Origin: Sphingomonas sp. EC-HK361
GTDB taxonomy: Bacteria > Pseudomonadota > Alphaproteobacteria > Sphingomonadales > Sphingomonadaceae
Direction: 5' to 3'
DNA length: 64,000 nt
Assembly: GCF_902498785.1 (NCBI RefSeq)
Contig: NZ_LR701493.1
Location: 1,054,724 to 1,118,723 of the forward strand
Part shown: piece after piece, positions 44,432 through 53,368 of the stretch
How the letters are laid out: each line of letters starts with the position of its first letter
Numbering within the stretch: the stretch's first letter is position 1
Position numbers and translations under genes: made by a program
The notes under the pieces: generated by a model
The model's input: only the letters and a program-made list of their open reading frames with translations
Told to the model about the DNA's origin: nothing
The model's database searches: none

Positions 44432-44877
44432 GGCTTGGCCGGGGGCGCGGGCGGCATCGGCAGATCGAGCATCGGCGCGCGATCGTTCTGCTGCGGTTCG
44501 GGATCAGGCGAAGCCGTCGGCACCTCCTCGACAAGCCCGCCGATCACATCGGGCTTGGGCGTCATCGCGGGCGGCGCCTCGCTGCCCTCGTCTAACGATG
44601 CCGGTGTTCCGGCCGTCGATGCTTCGGTTACGGCCGGCTCGGCGGGATGCTCGCGCATGATCCGCTCATTTTCTTCCTTCCAGCGCTTCTCCATTTCCTC
44701 GAGCTCGGCCTCGCGGACCATCGCGTCGAAGCCGGAACGGAACTGGCGGCCCACCGCGCGCGCCTTGCCGACCCACTGGCCGACGAAGCGCATCGCCTTG
44801 GGCAGATCCTTCGGCCCGATGACCACCAGCGCGACGATCGCGACCAGCAGCAGTTCGGAAGGATTGAAATCGAGCAT
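44428..44877 (-). CDS. tatB: Sec-independent protein translocase TatB
   Basis: TatB assists TatC in signal-peptide recognition. The 149-residue protein has the N-terminal helix NPSELLLVAIVALVVIGPKD, then the amphipathic helix PKAMRFVGQWVGKARAVGR, and a long acidic proline-rich tail ending in PPAPPAKP. The order tatA-tatB-tatC is normal. The 106 bases between tatA and tatB (44878-44983) hold no feature I recognise. Confidence 0.93.
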   Translation of the reverse strand: MLDFNPSELLLVAIVALVVIGPKDLPKAMRFVGQWVGKARAVGRQFRSGFDAMVREAELEEMEKRWKEENERIMREHPAEPAVTEASTAGTPASLDEGSEAPPAMTPKPDVIGGLVEEVPTASPDPEPQQNDRAPMLDLPMPPAPPAKP

Positions 44878-44983
44878 CGAGAAACGGATCCGATCAGATC
44901 ATCGCGCCATCGCCGCGGCGGATCGCCCCGCCACAGGGCACCCGGTCGTTGAGCACCCTGTCATCGGGGCACCGCAGCTACGA

Positions 44984-45229
44984 TCAACGATCGTCGCGGA
45001 CGCCCTCGCGAATCTTGTTGCCGTCGCGGTCGAACGCCGGGTCGGCAGCCGACTGCGCCTCGATCCGCGCCGCCGGGCGCTTGGCCTCGTCTTCCTCGGC
45101 CATGCCCTTCTTGAAGTTCTTCACGCCCTTGGCGACATCGCCCATCAGGTTCGAGAAACGCCCGCCGCCGAGCAGAAGGATCGCGACGACCGCGAGCACG
45201 AGCAGATGGATGGGGCTGAAACCGCCCAT
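44984..45229 (-). CDS. tatA: Sec-independent protein translocase TatA
   Basis: TatA forms the pore. The 81-residue protein has the helix IHLLVLAVVAILLLGGG, the hinge and the amphipathic MGDVAKGVKNFKKGMAE. It follows scpB by 29 bases, the standard order scpA-scpB-tatA-tatB-tatC in alphaproteobacteria. Confidence 0.95.
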   Translation of the reverse strand: MGGFSPIHLLVLAVVAILLLGGGRFSNLMGDVAKGVKNFKKGMAEEDEAKRPAARIEAQSAADPAFDRDGNKIREGVRDDR

Positions 45230-45258
45230 GACTGGTCTCCTGGATACAGACCCCTGAT

Positions 45259-45846
45259 CTAGGCGTCTTCTTCGCCCTTTTCCACCTCATCCTGCGCTTC
45301 GAGCGATTCAAATGCGAGATCGACCGGATCGAGCAGCCCCGCGGCACGCAGATCGTCGATTCCGGGCAGATCGCGGCGGCTCTGCAGGCCGAAATGGACG
45401 AGGAACTCCGCCGTCGTCGCGAACATCAGCGGTCGCCCCGGCACTTCGCGGCGGCCGGCCGGGCGCACCCAGCCCGCCTCCATCAGCACATCGATCGTGC
45501 CCTTGGAGATTTGCACGCCGCGAATCGCCTCGATCTCGGCGCGCGTCACCGGCTCGTGATAGGCAATGATCGCCAGCGTCTCGATGCCCGCGCGGCTCAG
45601 CTTTCGCATTTCCTCTCTATCGCGGCGAAGCAGATGCGCCAGATCGGCCCCGGTGCGAAAATGCCAGCGGCCGCCATTTTCGACGAGCTCGATGCCCCGC
45701 CCCGCATAAGCCTGTGTCAATTCGCGCAGCGCGCCGCGGACATCGCCCGCACCGACATGCGCCGCGATTCCCTCGACGGTGAGCGGCTCGACCGCGGCGA
45801 AGAGCACCGCCTCCACCGCGCGCGCGAAGTCGTCGGGCGGGGTCAT
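45259..45846 (-). CDS. scpB: Segregation and condensation protein B
   Basis: ScpB is the winged-helix partner of ScpA in the SMC condensin. The 195-residue protein shows VEAVLFAAVEPLTVEGIA near residue 11, LSRAGIETLAIIAYHEPVTRAEIEAIRG near 83 in pieces, and PGRPLMFATTAEFLVHFGL near 137. ATG 45846 overlaps the scpA stop as ATGA. An acidic C-terminal tail is normal. Confidence 0.95.
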   Translation of the reverse strand: MTPPDDFARAVEAVLFAAVEPLTVEGIAAHVGAGDVRGALRELTQAYAGRGIELVENGGRWHFRTGADLAHLLRRDREEMRKLSRAGIETLAIIAYHEPVTRAEIEAIRGVQISKGTIDVLMEAGWVRPAGRREVPGRPLMFATTAEFLVHFGLQSRRDLPGIDDLRAAGLLDPVDLAFESLEAQDEVEKGEEDA

Positions 45847-46571
45847 GCGGGCGCCTTGAGGTAGAGCGGCGCGAAGGGTGAGGCCTGGCGCAATTCCACC
45901 CGCCCCTGACGCGCCAGTTCCAAGGCAGCGAGGAAACTGGAGGCGAGCGCCGACTTCGCATAGGCCGGGTCGGCGCCGTCAGGCAGGAAATCGCGGATCG
46001 ATCGCCAGTCGATGGCGCTGCCGACGAACCGCGCCACCCGCTCGATCGCGACCTCCAGCGTCATTACCGGGCGATCATGGACGACATGGAACACCGGACG
46101 ATTGCGCGCCGAGACTCGTCCGTAAGCGGCGATCAGATCGTAGATGTCCGCCTGCCAGCGCGCCTTGCGCACCGTCCGCAGTCCCTCCGGCGCACCCCGC
46201 AGGAAAACGTCGCGCCCAAGCCGGTCGCGCGCCATCAGCCGGGCGCCGGCATCACGCATTGCATTCAGCCGTTCGAGGCGGAGTTGCAGCCGCAGCGCCA
46301 GCTCCTCCGGGCTGGGTTCCACCTCCGGATCGCGCGGCAGGAGCAGCGCCGATTTCAGATAGGCGAGCCACGCCGCCATCACGAGATAGTCAGCCGCGAC
46401 CTCCAGCTTCAGCGCGCGCGCTTCCTCGATGAAGGCGAGATATTGCTCGACGAGCGCGAGAATCGAGATTTCGCGCAAGTCGACCTTCTGCCCGCGCGCC
46501 AGCGACAGCAGCAGGTCGAGAGGCCCTTCCCAAGCGCCCAGTTCCAGCGTCAGTGTTTCGTCGTCCCCCAT
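45843..46571 (-). CDS. scpA: Segregation and condensation protein A
   Basis: ScpA is the kleisin of the SMC-ScpAB condensin. The 242-residue protein has the N-terminal motif WEGPLDLLLSLARGQKVDL near residue 13 and the C-terminal winged helix with SSFLAALELARQGRVELRQ. ATG 46571 (MGDDETLTLELGAWEGPLD) is chosen; an earlier in-frame codon adds only a palindrome-proximal extension. It precedes scpB and the tat genes. Confidence 0.94.
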   Translation of the reverse strand: MGDDETLTLELGAWEGPLDLLLSLARGQKVDLREISILALVEQYLAFIEEARALKLEVAADYLVMAAWLAYLKSALLLPRDPEVEPSPEELALRLQLRLERLNAMRDAGARLMARDRLGRDVFLRGAPEGLRTVRKARWQADIYDLIAAYGRVSARNRPVFHVVHDRPVMTLEVAIERVARFVGSAIDWRSIRDFLPDGADPAYAKSALASSFLAALELARQGRVELRQASPFAPLYLKAPA

Positions 46572-46623
46572 GACGCGCAGGTTACAGGGTTGGACGGACG
46601 GGGGAAGCCTTTCAACCAATGTC

Positions 46624-46709
46624 CGTCATCCCTGCGGAGGCAGGGATCCATGTCTCCCGGTCACGCGCACCACGAGCAGACAGGGGCCCCTGCCTCCGCA
46701 GGGGCGACG
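46624..46709. repeat. Palindromic intergenic element, family A
   Basis: An inverted repeat starts CGTCATCCCTGCGGAGGCAG and ends CTGCCTCCGCAGGGGCGACG. It fills the gap between nagZ and scpA and directly abuts the nagZ stop codon. Confidence 0.8.
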
Positions 46710-47711
46710 CTAAACCAGCGCCAGCAGCGCATCCCGCTTCGCGAGCGCCGCCGCCATATCGCCCTCGCTCGCACCGCACAACGCCATCGCCCGCGCCAAT
46801 CGCTCCCGAGCCCGGTGGGTCATCGCCGGCAGCGCCGCGGCGACGGCCTGCATCACCGCAAGGTCGCCCGAGCACTCGAGCACCACATCCACCCCGGCCG
46901 TCAGCGCCGCAACGGCCCGATCCGCAACGCGCCCCGACAGCGCGCCCATGCCGATATCGTCGGTCATCAGCAGCCCGTCGAAGCCGATCTCGCCGCGAAT
47001 CACGCGGTCGATCACGATCGGCGAGAGCGTTGCCGGCCGCTCGGCGTCGAACGCGGTGAAGACGATGTGCGCGGTCATCCCCATCGGCGCATTCGCGAGC
47101 GACCGGAACGGCGCCATATCGCCGGCAAGCTCCTCTGCGCTCGCCGTCACGGTCGGCAGCGACAGATGCGTGTCCGCGACCGCGCGGCCATGGCCTGGCA
47201 TATGCTTGATGACGCCAGCGACGCCCCCTTCGGCCAGCCCGTCGAGCATCGCGCGGCCAAGCGCCGCGACCCGCATCGGCTCGCGTCCCAGCGCGCGGGG
47301 CAGCACCGCGCTCGTCGTCTCGGGCCGCCCCAGATCGAGCATCGGCGCACAATCGACGGTTATCCCGGCCTCGCGCAGCATCAGCGCGAGCGCGAGGGCG
47401 TTGGCGCGCATCGCCTCGATCGCCGACATCGGCGCGATCTCGTAGAGCGCATCGAAGGCCGGGCCGGCCGGAAACGCGGGCCAGACCGGCGGCTTCATCC
47501 GCACCACCGGCCCACCCTCCTGATCGATCAGCACCGGCAGGTCGTCGCGCCCGGTCAGATCGCGCAGCGAATCGGTGAGCGCGCGAAGCTGCGCTTTCGT
47601 CTCGACGTTGCGGCCGAACAGGATGAACCCGGCCGGCACGACTTCCGCGAAGAAGGCACGCTCGGCATCGGTCAGGACAGGGCCGGAAAGCCCGAAGAAT
47701 GCGGGTGTCAT
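46710..47711 (-). CDS. nagZ: Beta-N-acetylhexosaminidase (peptidoglycan recycling)
   Basis: NagZ removes N-acetylglucosamine from anhydro-muropeptides in the cytoplasm. The 333-residue family 3 glycosidase shows LIDQEGGPVVRM near residue 62, the histidine loop IKHMPGHGRAVADTHLSLP near 165 and the nucleophile aspartate in LLMTDDIGMGAL near 244. ATG 47711 is preferred over an upstream frame extension. It follows the SPOR-domain gene, consistent with a wall-maintenance group. Confidence 0.93.
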   Translation of the reverse strand: MTPAFFGLSGPVLTDAERAFFAEVVPAGFILFGRNVETKAQLRALTDSLRDLTGRDDLPVLIDQEGGPVVRMKPPVWPAFPAGPAFDALYEIAPMSAIEAMRANALALALMLREAGITVDCAPMLDLGRPETTSAVLPRALGREPMRVAALGRAMLDGLAEGGVAGVIKHMPGHGRAVADTHLSLPTVTASAEELAGDMAPFRSLANAPMGMTAHIVFTAFDAERPATLSPIVIDRVIRGEIGFDGLLMTDDIGMGALSGRVADRAVAALTAGVDVVLECSGDLAVMQAVAAALPAMTHRARERLARAMALCGASEGDMAAALAKRDALLALV

Positions 47712-47751
47712 GGCCGCGCGGTCTACGCCCCCCGCGGACCCGCGCAACCCG

Positions 47752-48495
47752 TCAGTTGGCGACCACGAAGCAGGTTTCGCCTGCAACCTTCAACCGTCCG
47801 CACACATCGGACGCTGCACCCGCGCTGCCGGCATTGACGCGCAGGCGGTAAACCTTGCGGCCGCCCACTTCGGCGGTCTGCACCGATTTGCCGAGCGTGG
47901 CGATATAGGCGAAGCGCTTCGCCATCGCGCTCCACGCGCCGTTCGCCGCAGCCTCGCTGGGGAAGGCGCCGAGCTGGACGAGCGATCCGCCGGTCGCGGC
48001 GCCGGGCACGTTGGTCCTGGGCGCACTCATCGGCGGCGCCGCTGTCAGCTTGCCCCCCGATTGCGGAACCGAGCTCACCGCCTTGTCGCCCGCCGCTGTC
48101 GCCGGCGCATTGCCCTGGCCACTACCGGACTTTGTCGCGGTGACGGGCTTTTCGGGCACCGCGTTCAGATCGATCCGCCCGCCGTCCGCGCCCTTGCCGG
48201 CGCTCGTCGCGATCGCGGCATCGCCCTCGCCATTGACCTTCATTCCGCCGGGATCGTCGGGGCGCACCTTGTAGTCGCCCTCCTGCGCGGCGATCAGATC
48301 GCCGTTACCGGCCGGTGCCGAAGGGCGTTGCAGGCGGTAGACGCCGAGCACGATCGCCGCGAGCACGACCAGCCCCAGAACGACGAGCGCGATCGTCCGC
48401 GCGACCGTCGGCCCCTCCTGCTCATCGGCCTCGACCGTCTCCAGCCACGGCAGACGGTCCTCGTCGCGAAGATCGATCTCGTCCGCCATCGCCAT
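47752..48495 (-). CDS. SPOR domain inner-membrane protein
   Basis: This 247-residue protein has a cytoplasmic start, one transmembrane helix (TIALVVLGLVVLAAIVLGVY, near residue 32), a proline/alanine-rich periplasmic linker, and a C-terminal SPOR domain (VQLGAFPSEAAANGAW near 170 to CFVVAN). SPOR domains bind denuded glycan at the septum. ATG 48495 overlaps the argS stop as TGATG. Confidence 0.9.
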   Translation of the reverse strand: MAMADEIDLRDEDRLPWLETVEADEQEGPTVARTIALVVLGLVVLAAIVLGVYRLQRPSAPAGNGDLIAAQEGDYKVRPDDPGGMKVNGEGDAAIATSAGKGADGGRIDLNAVPEKPVTATKSGSGQGNAPATAAGDKAVSSVPQSGGKLTAAPPMSAPRTNVPGAATGGSLVQLGAFPSEAAANGAWSAMAKRFAYIATLGKSVQTAEVGGRKVYRLRVNAGSAGAASDVCGRLKVAGETCFVVAN

Positions 48496-50219
48496 CAGTG
48501 CATCTCCTCGACCGCCTCGACACCCATGATGGCGAGACCATTGCGGATAATCTGCGCGACCGCGCTCGCCAAGAAGAGTCGCGCGGCGGTCGCGGCCGGG
48601 TCCTCGACCACTAGGAAGCGCCGGTCGGGACGGTCGTTGCCGACATTCCACAACGCGTGGAAGGCTGCTGCCAAGTCATAGAGATAAAAGGCGATTCGGT
48701 GCGGCTCGCGCGCCGCGGCCGCAGTCTCGACGATGCGCGGGAACTGCGCGGCGAGCTGCACCAGCGCCAGCTCTTCCGTATCAAGCCGGGACAGATCGGG
48801 ATTCTCTGCCGAAATCCCCGCCTCCGCCGCACGCCGGTGGAGCGAGGCGACGCGGGCGTGCGCATAGTTCACGTAGAAGACGGGGTTGTCCTTCGACGCC
48901 TCGACCACCTTGGCGAAGTCGAAATCCATCTGCGCATCGCTGCGCCGGGTCAGCATCGTGAAGCGCACGACGTCCTTGCCGACTTCGCGCACGACATCGG
49001 CGAGCGTCACGAAATGGCCCGATCGCTTCGACATCTTCACCGGCTCGCCGTCGCGCAGTAGGCGCACCATCTGGACGAGCTTCACGTCGAAGCGCTTATT
49101 TCCTCCGGTCAGCGCGGCGACCGCGGCCTGGATGCGCTTCACCGTGCCGGCATGGTCGGCGCCCCAGATGTCGATCAGCTCGTCGGCGCTCTGGCTTTTC
49201 TGGAAATGATAGGCGAGATCGGCGCCGAAATAGGTCCAGCTGCCGTTCGATTTCCGGATCGGGCGATCCTGGTCGTCGCCGAATTGCGTCGAGCGGAAGA
49301 GCGGCAGCTCGACCGGTTCCCAATCCTCGGGTGTCTCGCCCTTCGGCGCCTCGAGCACGCCGTCATAGACGAGCCCGCGCGACCGGAGCTCGGCCTCGGC
49401 CGCTTCGGGCTTGCCAGCCGCCTGCAATTCGGCCTCGGACGAGAAGAGCGCGTGATGGATGCCGAGCAAGGCGAGATCGGCCTTGATGAGCGCGAGCATC
49501 GCCGCGACCGCGCGCGTGCGGAACAGCGCCAGCCATTCGCCTTCCGGCGCCTCGGCATAGCGATCGCCGAACTCCGCCGCGAGCGCCTGGCCTACGGGTA
49601 TGAGGTAATCGCCCGGGTACAGTCCTTCGGGAATTTCGATCGTCGCGCCCAGCGCCTCACGATACCGCAGGTGCACCGAGCGCGCGAGGACATCGACCTG
49701 CCCGCCCGCATCGTTGACATAGTATTCGCGGATGACCGTGTGGCCGGCGAATTCGAGCAGGCTGGCGAGCGCGTCGCCCACCACCGCGCCGCGGCAATGC
49801 CCCATGTGCATCGGCCCCGTCGGGTTGGCGGAGACATATTCGATGTTGACCGTCCGGCCCGCGCCCATCTGCGAACGGCCATAGTCGTCCGCGGCTCCGA
49901 CGATCGCGGCGAGCTCGGCGCGCCAGCTGTCGTCGGTAAGCTTCAGGTTGATGAAGCCCGGCCCGGCGACCGAGACGTCGGCCACCTCGTCCAGCTTGCG
50001 CAGTTCACTCGCGAGCGCGTCGGCGAGCGCACGCGGGTTCATCCCCGCCGGCTTGGCGAGCACCATCGCGGCGTTGGTCGCCAGATCGCCGTGCGCCGTA
50101 TCGCGCGGCGGCTCGACCGTGATCGCACGCCGCTCCATCCCCGCCGGCAGGTTGCCTGCCGCCACCAGCATGTCGAGCGCCGCATCGACATGCGCGGCAA
50201 AGCGGGAATAGAGCGTCAT
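48495..50219 (-). CDS. argS: Arginyl-tRNA synthetase
   Basis: ArgS charges tRNA-Arg. The 574-residue class I synthetase has the HIGH-like motif HMGHCRG near residue 127 in NPTGPMHMGHCRGAV, the KMSK motif in PVKMSKRSGHFVT near 395, and the DALR anticodon-binding C-terminus. ATG 50219 gives MTLYSRFAAHVDAAL; earlier in-frame sequence is not family-like. The SPOR gene is coupled behind it. Confidence 0.96.
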   Translation of the reverse strand: MTLYSRFAAHVDAALDMLVAAGNLPAGMERRAITVEPPRDTAHGDLATNAAMVLAKPAGMNPRALADALASELRKLDEVADVSVAGPGFINLKLTDDSWRAELAAIVGAADDYGRSQMGAGRTVNIEYVSANPTGPMHMGHCRGAVVGDALASLLEFAGHTVIREYYVNDAGGQVDVLARSVHLRYREALGATIEIPEGLYPGDYLIPVGQALAAEFGDRYAEAPEGEWLALFRTRAVAAMLALIKADLALLGIHHALFSSEAELQAAGKPEAAEAELRSRGLVYDGVLEAPKGETPEDWEPVELPLFRSTQFGDDQDRPIRKSNGSWTYFGADLAYHFQKSQSADELIDIWGADHAGTVKRIQAAVAALTGGNKRFDVKLVQMVRLLRDGEPVKMSKRSGHFVTLADVVREVGKDVVRFTMLTRRSDAQMDFDFAKVVEASKDNPVFYVNYAHARVASLHRRAAEAGISAENPDLSRLDTEELALVQLAAQFPRIVETAAAAREPHRIAFYLYDLAAAFHALWNVGNDRPDRRFLVVEDPAATAARLFLASAVAQIIRNGLAIMGVEAVEEMH

Positions 50220-50325
50220 CGGACTTGTCCACCAAGCGAAAGCGCGCGCCTTAGCGGCTGACGCCCGCTTCGTCACGTGGCGATGCTTCGCGGCGAAATG
50301 GAAACGACCCACACACGCTCCATAC

Positions 50326-50460
50326 CGTCATCCCCGCGCAGGCGGGGATCCATGTCTCTATCGTGTGGCATACCCGCCAGAGATGGACCCCAGCCTTCGG
50401 CCGATGGCCGAAGTTCATCCTGAGCGCCTGCCTTGCAGGCAGTCGAAGGGCTGGGGTGAC
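50326..50460. repeat. Palindromic intergenic element, family A (long variant)
   Basis: The left part CGTCATCCCCGCGCAGGCGG is a hairpin of its own, and a second part with GGACCCCAGCCTTCGGCC and GAAGGGCTGGGGTGAC forms another. It looks like two elements in tandem. The rest of the 249-base gap between argS and the DUF1501 gene (50220-50468) shows nothing else. Confidence 0.72.
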
Positions 50461-50468
50461 AGACGTCG

Positions 50469-51626
50469 CTAGACCCGAACCAATCCCTCCACCGCCGCGG
50501 TCTTCGCGCCCGTCGGGAACAAGGCCGCCATCGCGCGCGCCGGCTCGACCCCGAAATGCCCCGCCACCGCACCGCCGATGAACGCGTCGAGGTTCGTCGT
50601 CGGCTTCAGGTCGCGGCCTTCATACAGCGCCGCCTGCGCCAGTCCCGGCCAGTCGGCGACGACCCGCCCGCCCTTGACCGCGCCGCCGAACAGCATCGCC
50701 GACGATCCGGTCCCGTGATCGGTCCCGCCGGTGCCGTTGACCGCGACCGTCCGCCCGAACTCGGTCGCGACCAGCACGACGGTATCGCTCCACAGCGGCC
50801 CAAGCCCGGTCTTGAGCGCGCCGACCATCGCATCGAGCCCCTTCAGCTGTGCCGCCAGCCGGCCGCGCTGGCCGGCATGGGTGTCCCAGCCGCCGGTCTC
50901 GATCATCGCGATCCGCGCGCCGTCCGCAGGCGCGAGCAGTTTTGCCGCCAGCGCCCCGGTCGCCGCGGCGTTGCGGCCATTGTCCTGCGCCAGATCGCTC
51001 GTCAGCCCGCGGGTCTGCAGCGCTTCCGACCACAGACCGTGGAGCTGCTGGTCGCCCTGATACAGCATCGTCACGCGCTGGAGCAGGTCGTCCGACGCAT
51101 CGGGCAGCGCCGACGGCGCGTAGGAGGCGACGTCATGCGGCCCGCGCAGCGCCATCGGGATCGCTGCCGCGATCGCGATCGCCTTCGCATCACCGGCCGG
51201 CACCAGACCCATCATCCGGTTCATCCAGCCGTCCTTGACCTGATAGGCCCCCGTGCCTCCGGTCTCGAGCACGTTCTGCCCGTCGAAATGCGACCGGTCG
51301 CGATAGGGCGAGGCGACCGCATGCGCGAACAGCGCCTCCCCCGATTTGAACATCGCGAGGCCGTTCACCATCGCCGGGTGCAGCGCGAACATCGCGTCGA
51401 GCTTCGGTGCGCTGGCGAAATCGGCGGCTAGATCGCCGCGTGCGCCCGCAAAGGCGGGATCACCCACCGGTGCGACGGTGCCGAGTCCATCGGCCGCGCC
51501 GCGCTGGATGATGAAGACGAAGCGACGCTCGGTTGCGGCCTTGGCGAAGGCCATGCGCGGGCACAGGCCCGCGCCCGCGAGCCCCAAGGCGCCGGTGACG
51601 AGCAGCGAACGACGATCGACGATCAT
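50469..51626 (-). CDS. DUF1501 family protein, Tat-type signal
   Basis: This 385-residue protein of the DUF1501 family starts MIVDRRSLLVTGALGLAGAG, a twin-arginine-like signal, so Tat export is likely. Family motifs include FVFIIQRGAADGLGTVAP near residue 32, MIETGGWDTHAG near 235 and VVLVATEFGRTVAVNG near 275, which resemble alkaline-phosphatase/sulfatase-fold metal-site motifs. It starts five bases after the DUF1800 gene, its usual partner. The function of the pair is unknown. Confidence 0.9.
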   Translation of the reverse strand: MIVDRRSLLVTGALGLAGAGLCPRMAFAKAATERRFVFIIQRGAADGLGTVAPVGDPAFAGARGDLAADFASAPKLDAMFALHPAMVNGLAMFKSGEALFAHAVASPYRDRSHFDGQNVLETGGTGAYQVKDGWMNRMMGLVPAGDAKAIAIAAAIPMALRGPHDVASYAPSALPDASDDLLQRVTMLYQGDQQLHGLWSEALQTRGLTSDLAQDNGRNAAATGALAAKLLAPADGARIAMIETGGWDTHAGQRGRLAAQLKGLDAMVGALKTGLGPLWSDTVVLVATEFGRTVAVNGTGGTDHGTGSSAMLFGGAVKGGRVVADWPGLAQAALYEGRDLKPTTNLDAFIGGAVAGHFGVEPARAMAALFPTGAKTAAVEGLVRV

Positions 51627-51631
51627 GACAC

Positions 51632-53149
51632 TTACCTCCGCATCGCTTCGGGAGAGACGAGCAGCAGCGCGAGCGCCTGCCCGGGACTTTCGGCGCGCGA
51701 CAGCGCCTGGGTGGTCGCCGGCGTCACCGCCGCCGGATAAAGCTTCGCGGCGAGCGCGCGGGCGTCGATCGTCGATGGCGCGCGGGTGGCGAAGCGCTCT
51801 GCCGCCTCCACCCGGCGCATCACCGCGTCGGGCCCGGCCCAGCTGCCCGCGATATCGTCATACCCGATCGGCTGCCCCGGCTTCCACATCGGCTGGCCGA
51901 GCTGGTTGAGCAAACCTGTCATCACCGGGCCGTCGACCGTCTTCATGCCAAGCGCGCGCATCGACGACACCGACCATTCCCACGGCGTCTTGAACTTCAC
52001 CGGCGCCGCCACCCACGCCTCGGGCGAGGCGATGACCGCGCGGTAGACCATCGGCAGGTCGCCGCCCGACTGTAGAAACGCATCGCGCACCCGCGCCACC
52101 ATCGCCGGCGGCGGGGTATCGCCCGCAAAATGCCGCGACAGCTTCGTCGCGATATGCGTCGCGGTCGCGGGATCGACCGCGAGGTCCGCAAGCACCGCGC
52201 TGGCCTGCGCCACGCCGCCCGCCGGATAGCGCTTGCCGCGGATCGTCCGGTCGCCCGGTTCGTGCAGCGCGTCCGCGAAGACGAAGTCTCCGGGTATCCC
52301 GTCGGTCCCCGCGGCGCGCGCGCCCGGGCCCTGTCCGATCCCCGCGACCGTCCACCCCGTCATCGCCCGCGCGAACTCGGTTACGTCGGCCTGCGTGTAG
52401 CCCGTCCGCACGCCGAGCGTGTGCAGTTCCATGATCTCGCGCGCGAGGTTTTCGTTGAGGCCGATCTTGCGATTGCCACGCGCCGCGATCCGGCTGCCGA
52501 GCGGACTCGTCGGGCCGACCGACACCGCCTGATCGAGATAGAGCAGCATCGCCGGGTGCTGCTCGACCGCCATCAGCATGTCGGAGAATTTGCCGAGCAC
52601 ATGCGGGCGGATCGCCTCGAACTCGAAGGGGCCAGCGAGGCCGACCACCTGCAGCTTGTCCGCCGAGACCGCGAAGTGGTTCGACCAGAAATGCACCATC
52701 CGCTCCATGAACGGCGTGTCGCTGGCCAGCGTCGTCGCCGCGCGCGCACCGACCCCGGCCGCGTAGTCGAGCCGATTGGCGCGCGCCGCGAACTGGCGGG
52801 CCTGCTTCATCTCGTCGCTGCGTGCCGGTTTCGCCGGGCGCGCGCCGAGGGCCAAGGCTGCCATGTCGGGCGCGGGGACCATCGCTTGCGGTTGCGGTTG
52901 AGCCGGGGTTTGCGGCGGCTGTCCGCCCATCCCCTGCCGGTTCGCGCGGCGCATCGCCTGCTGCTCGCGGAAATAAGCGGCGAGATCGGCCGCCACGCCA
53001 GCGGTGGTCGGCGCGTTCGCGATCGCGTCCGGCTTCGGGTCATAGCGCGCGAACTGGCCGAGCAGCCACGCCTTGCCATCCGACGGCGCAGCCTCGCCGC
53101 TACGCAATCCGTAGCCGAAGCGGTTGAGAGCAATGCTGATTTCGCTCAT
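51632..53149 (-). CDS. DUF1800 family protein
   Basis: This 505-residue protein matches DUF1800. The pattern MSEISIALNRFGYGLR at the start, MVHFWSNHFAVSADK near residue 150, and LNENLAREIMELHTLGV near 233 are characteristic, as is a C-terminal segment with WKPGQPIGYDD. A glutamine/proline-rich insert near 95 (PPQTPAQPQPQ) is a low-complexity stretch. It forms a two-gene unit with DUF1501. Such pairs are common in proteobacteria and planctomycetes; their task is not established. Confidence 0.9.
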   Translation of the reverse strand: MSEISIALNRFGYGLRSGEAAPSDGKAWLLGQFARYDPKPDAIANAPTTAGVAADLAAYFREQQAMRRANRQGMGGQPPQTPAQPQPQAMVPAPDMAALALGARPAKPARSDEMKQARQFAARANRLDYAAGVGARAATTLASDTPFMERMVHFWSNHFAVSADKLQVVGLAGPFEFEAIRPHVLGKFSDMLMAVEQHPAMLLYLDQAVSVGPTSPLGSRIAARGNRKIGLNENLAREIMELHTLGVRTGYTQADVTEFARAMTGWTVAGIGQGPGARAAGTDGIPGDFVFADALHEPGDRTIRGKRYPAGGVAQASAVLADLAVDPATATHIATKLSRHFAGDTPPPAMVARVRDAFLQSGGDLPMVYRAVIASPEAWVAAPVKFKTPWEWSVSSMRALGMKTVDGPVMTGLLNQLGQPMWKPGQPIGYDDIAGSWAGPDAVMRRVEAAERFATRAPSTIDARALAAKLYPAAVTPATTQALSRAESPGQALALLLVSPEAMRR

Positions 53150-53278
53150 GCGACTCGTCCTTCGTGGCCTGTCGCAAACGATGGACGCGACTTGTCGCAG
53201 AACTATGCCAGGCCAGCGGCTCGTCGCCAAAAAGGGCTCAATTCGTCGCGCTTGGAGCGTGATAAGCTGATGATGAAT

Positions 53279-53359
53279 CGTCACCCCGGACTTGATCCGG
53301 GGTCCCGCTTCTCACCACCGTCCCGAACAGCGGGACCCCGGATCAAGTCCGGGGTGACG
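53279..53359. repeat. Palindromic intergenic element, family A
   Basis: A near-perfect inverted repeat with left arm CGTCACCCCGGACTTGATCC and right arm GGATCAAGTCCGGGGTGACG, so the first 20 bases are fully complementary to the last 20. It is the cleanest copy in the window. Confidence 0.88.
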
Positions 53360-53368
53360 GTGTGGGCC

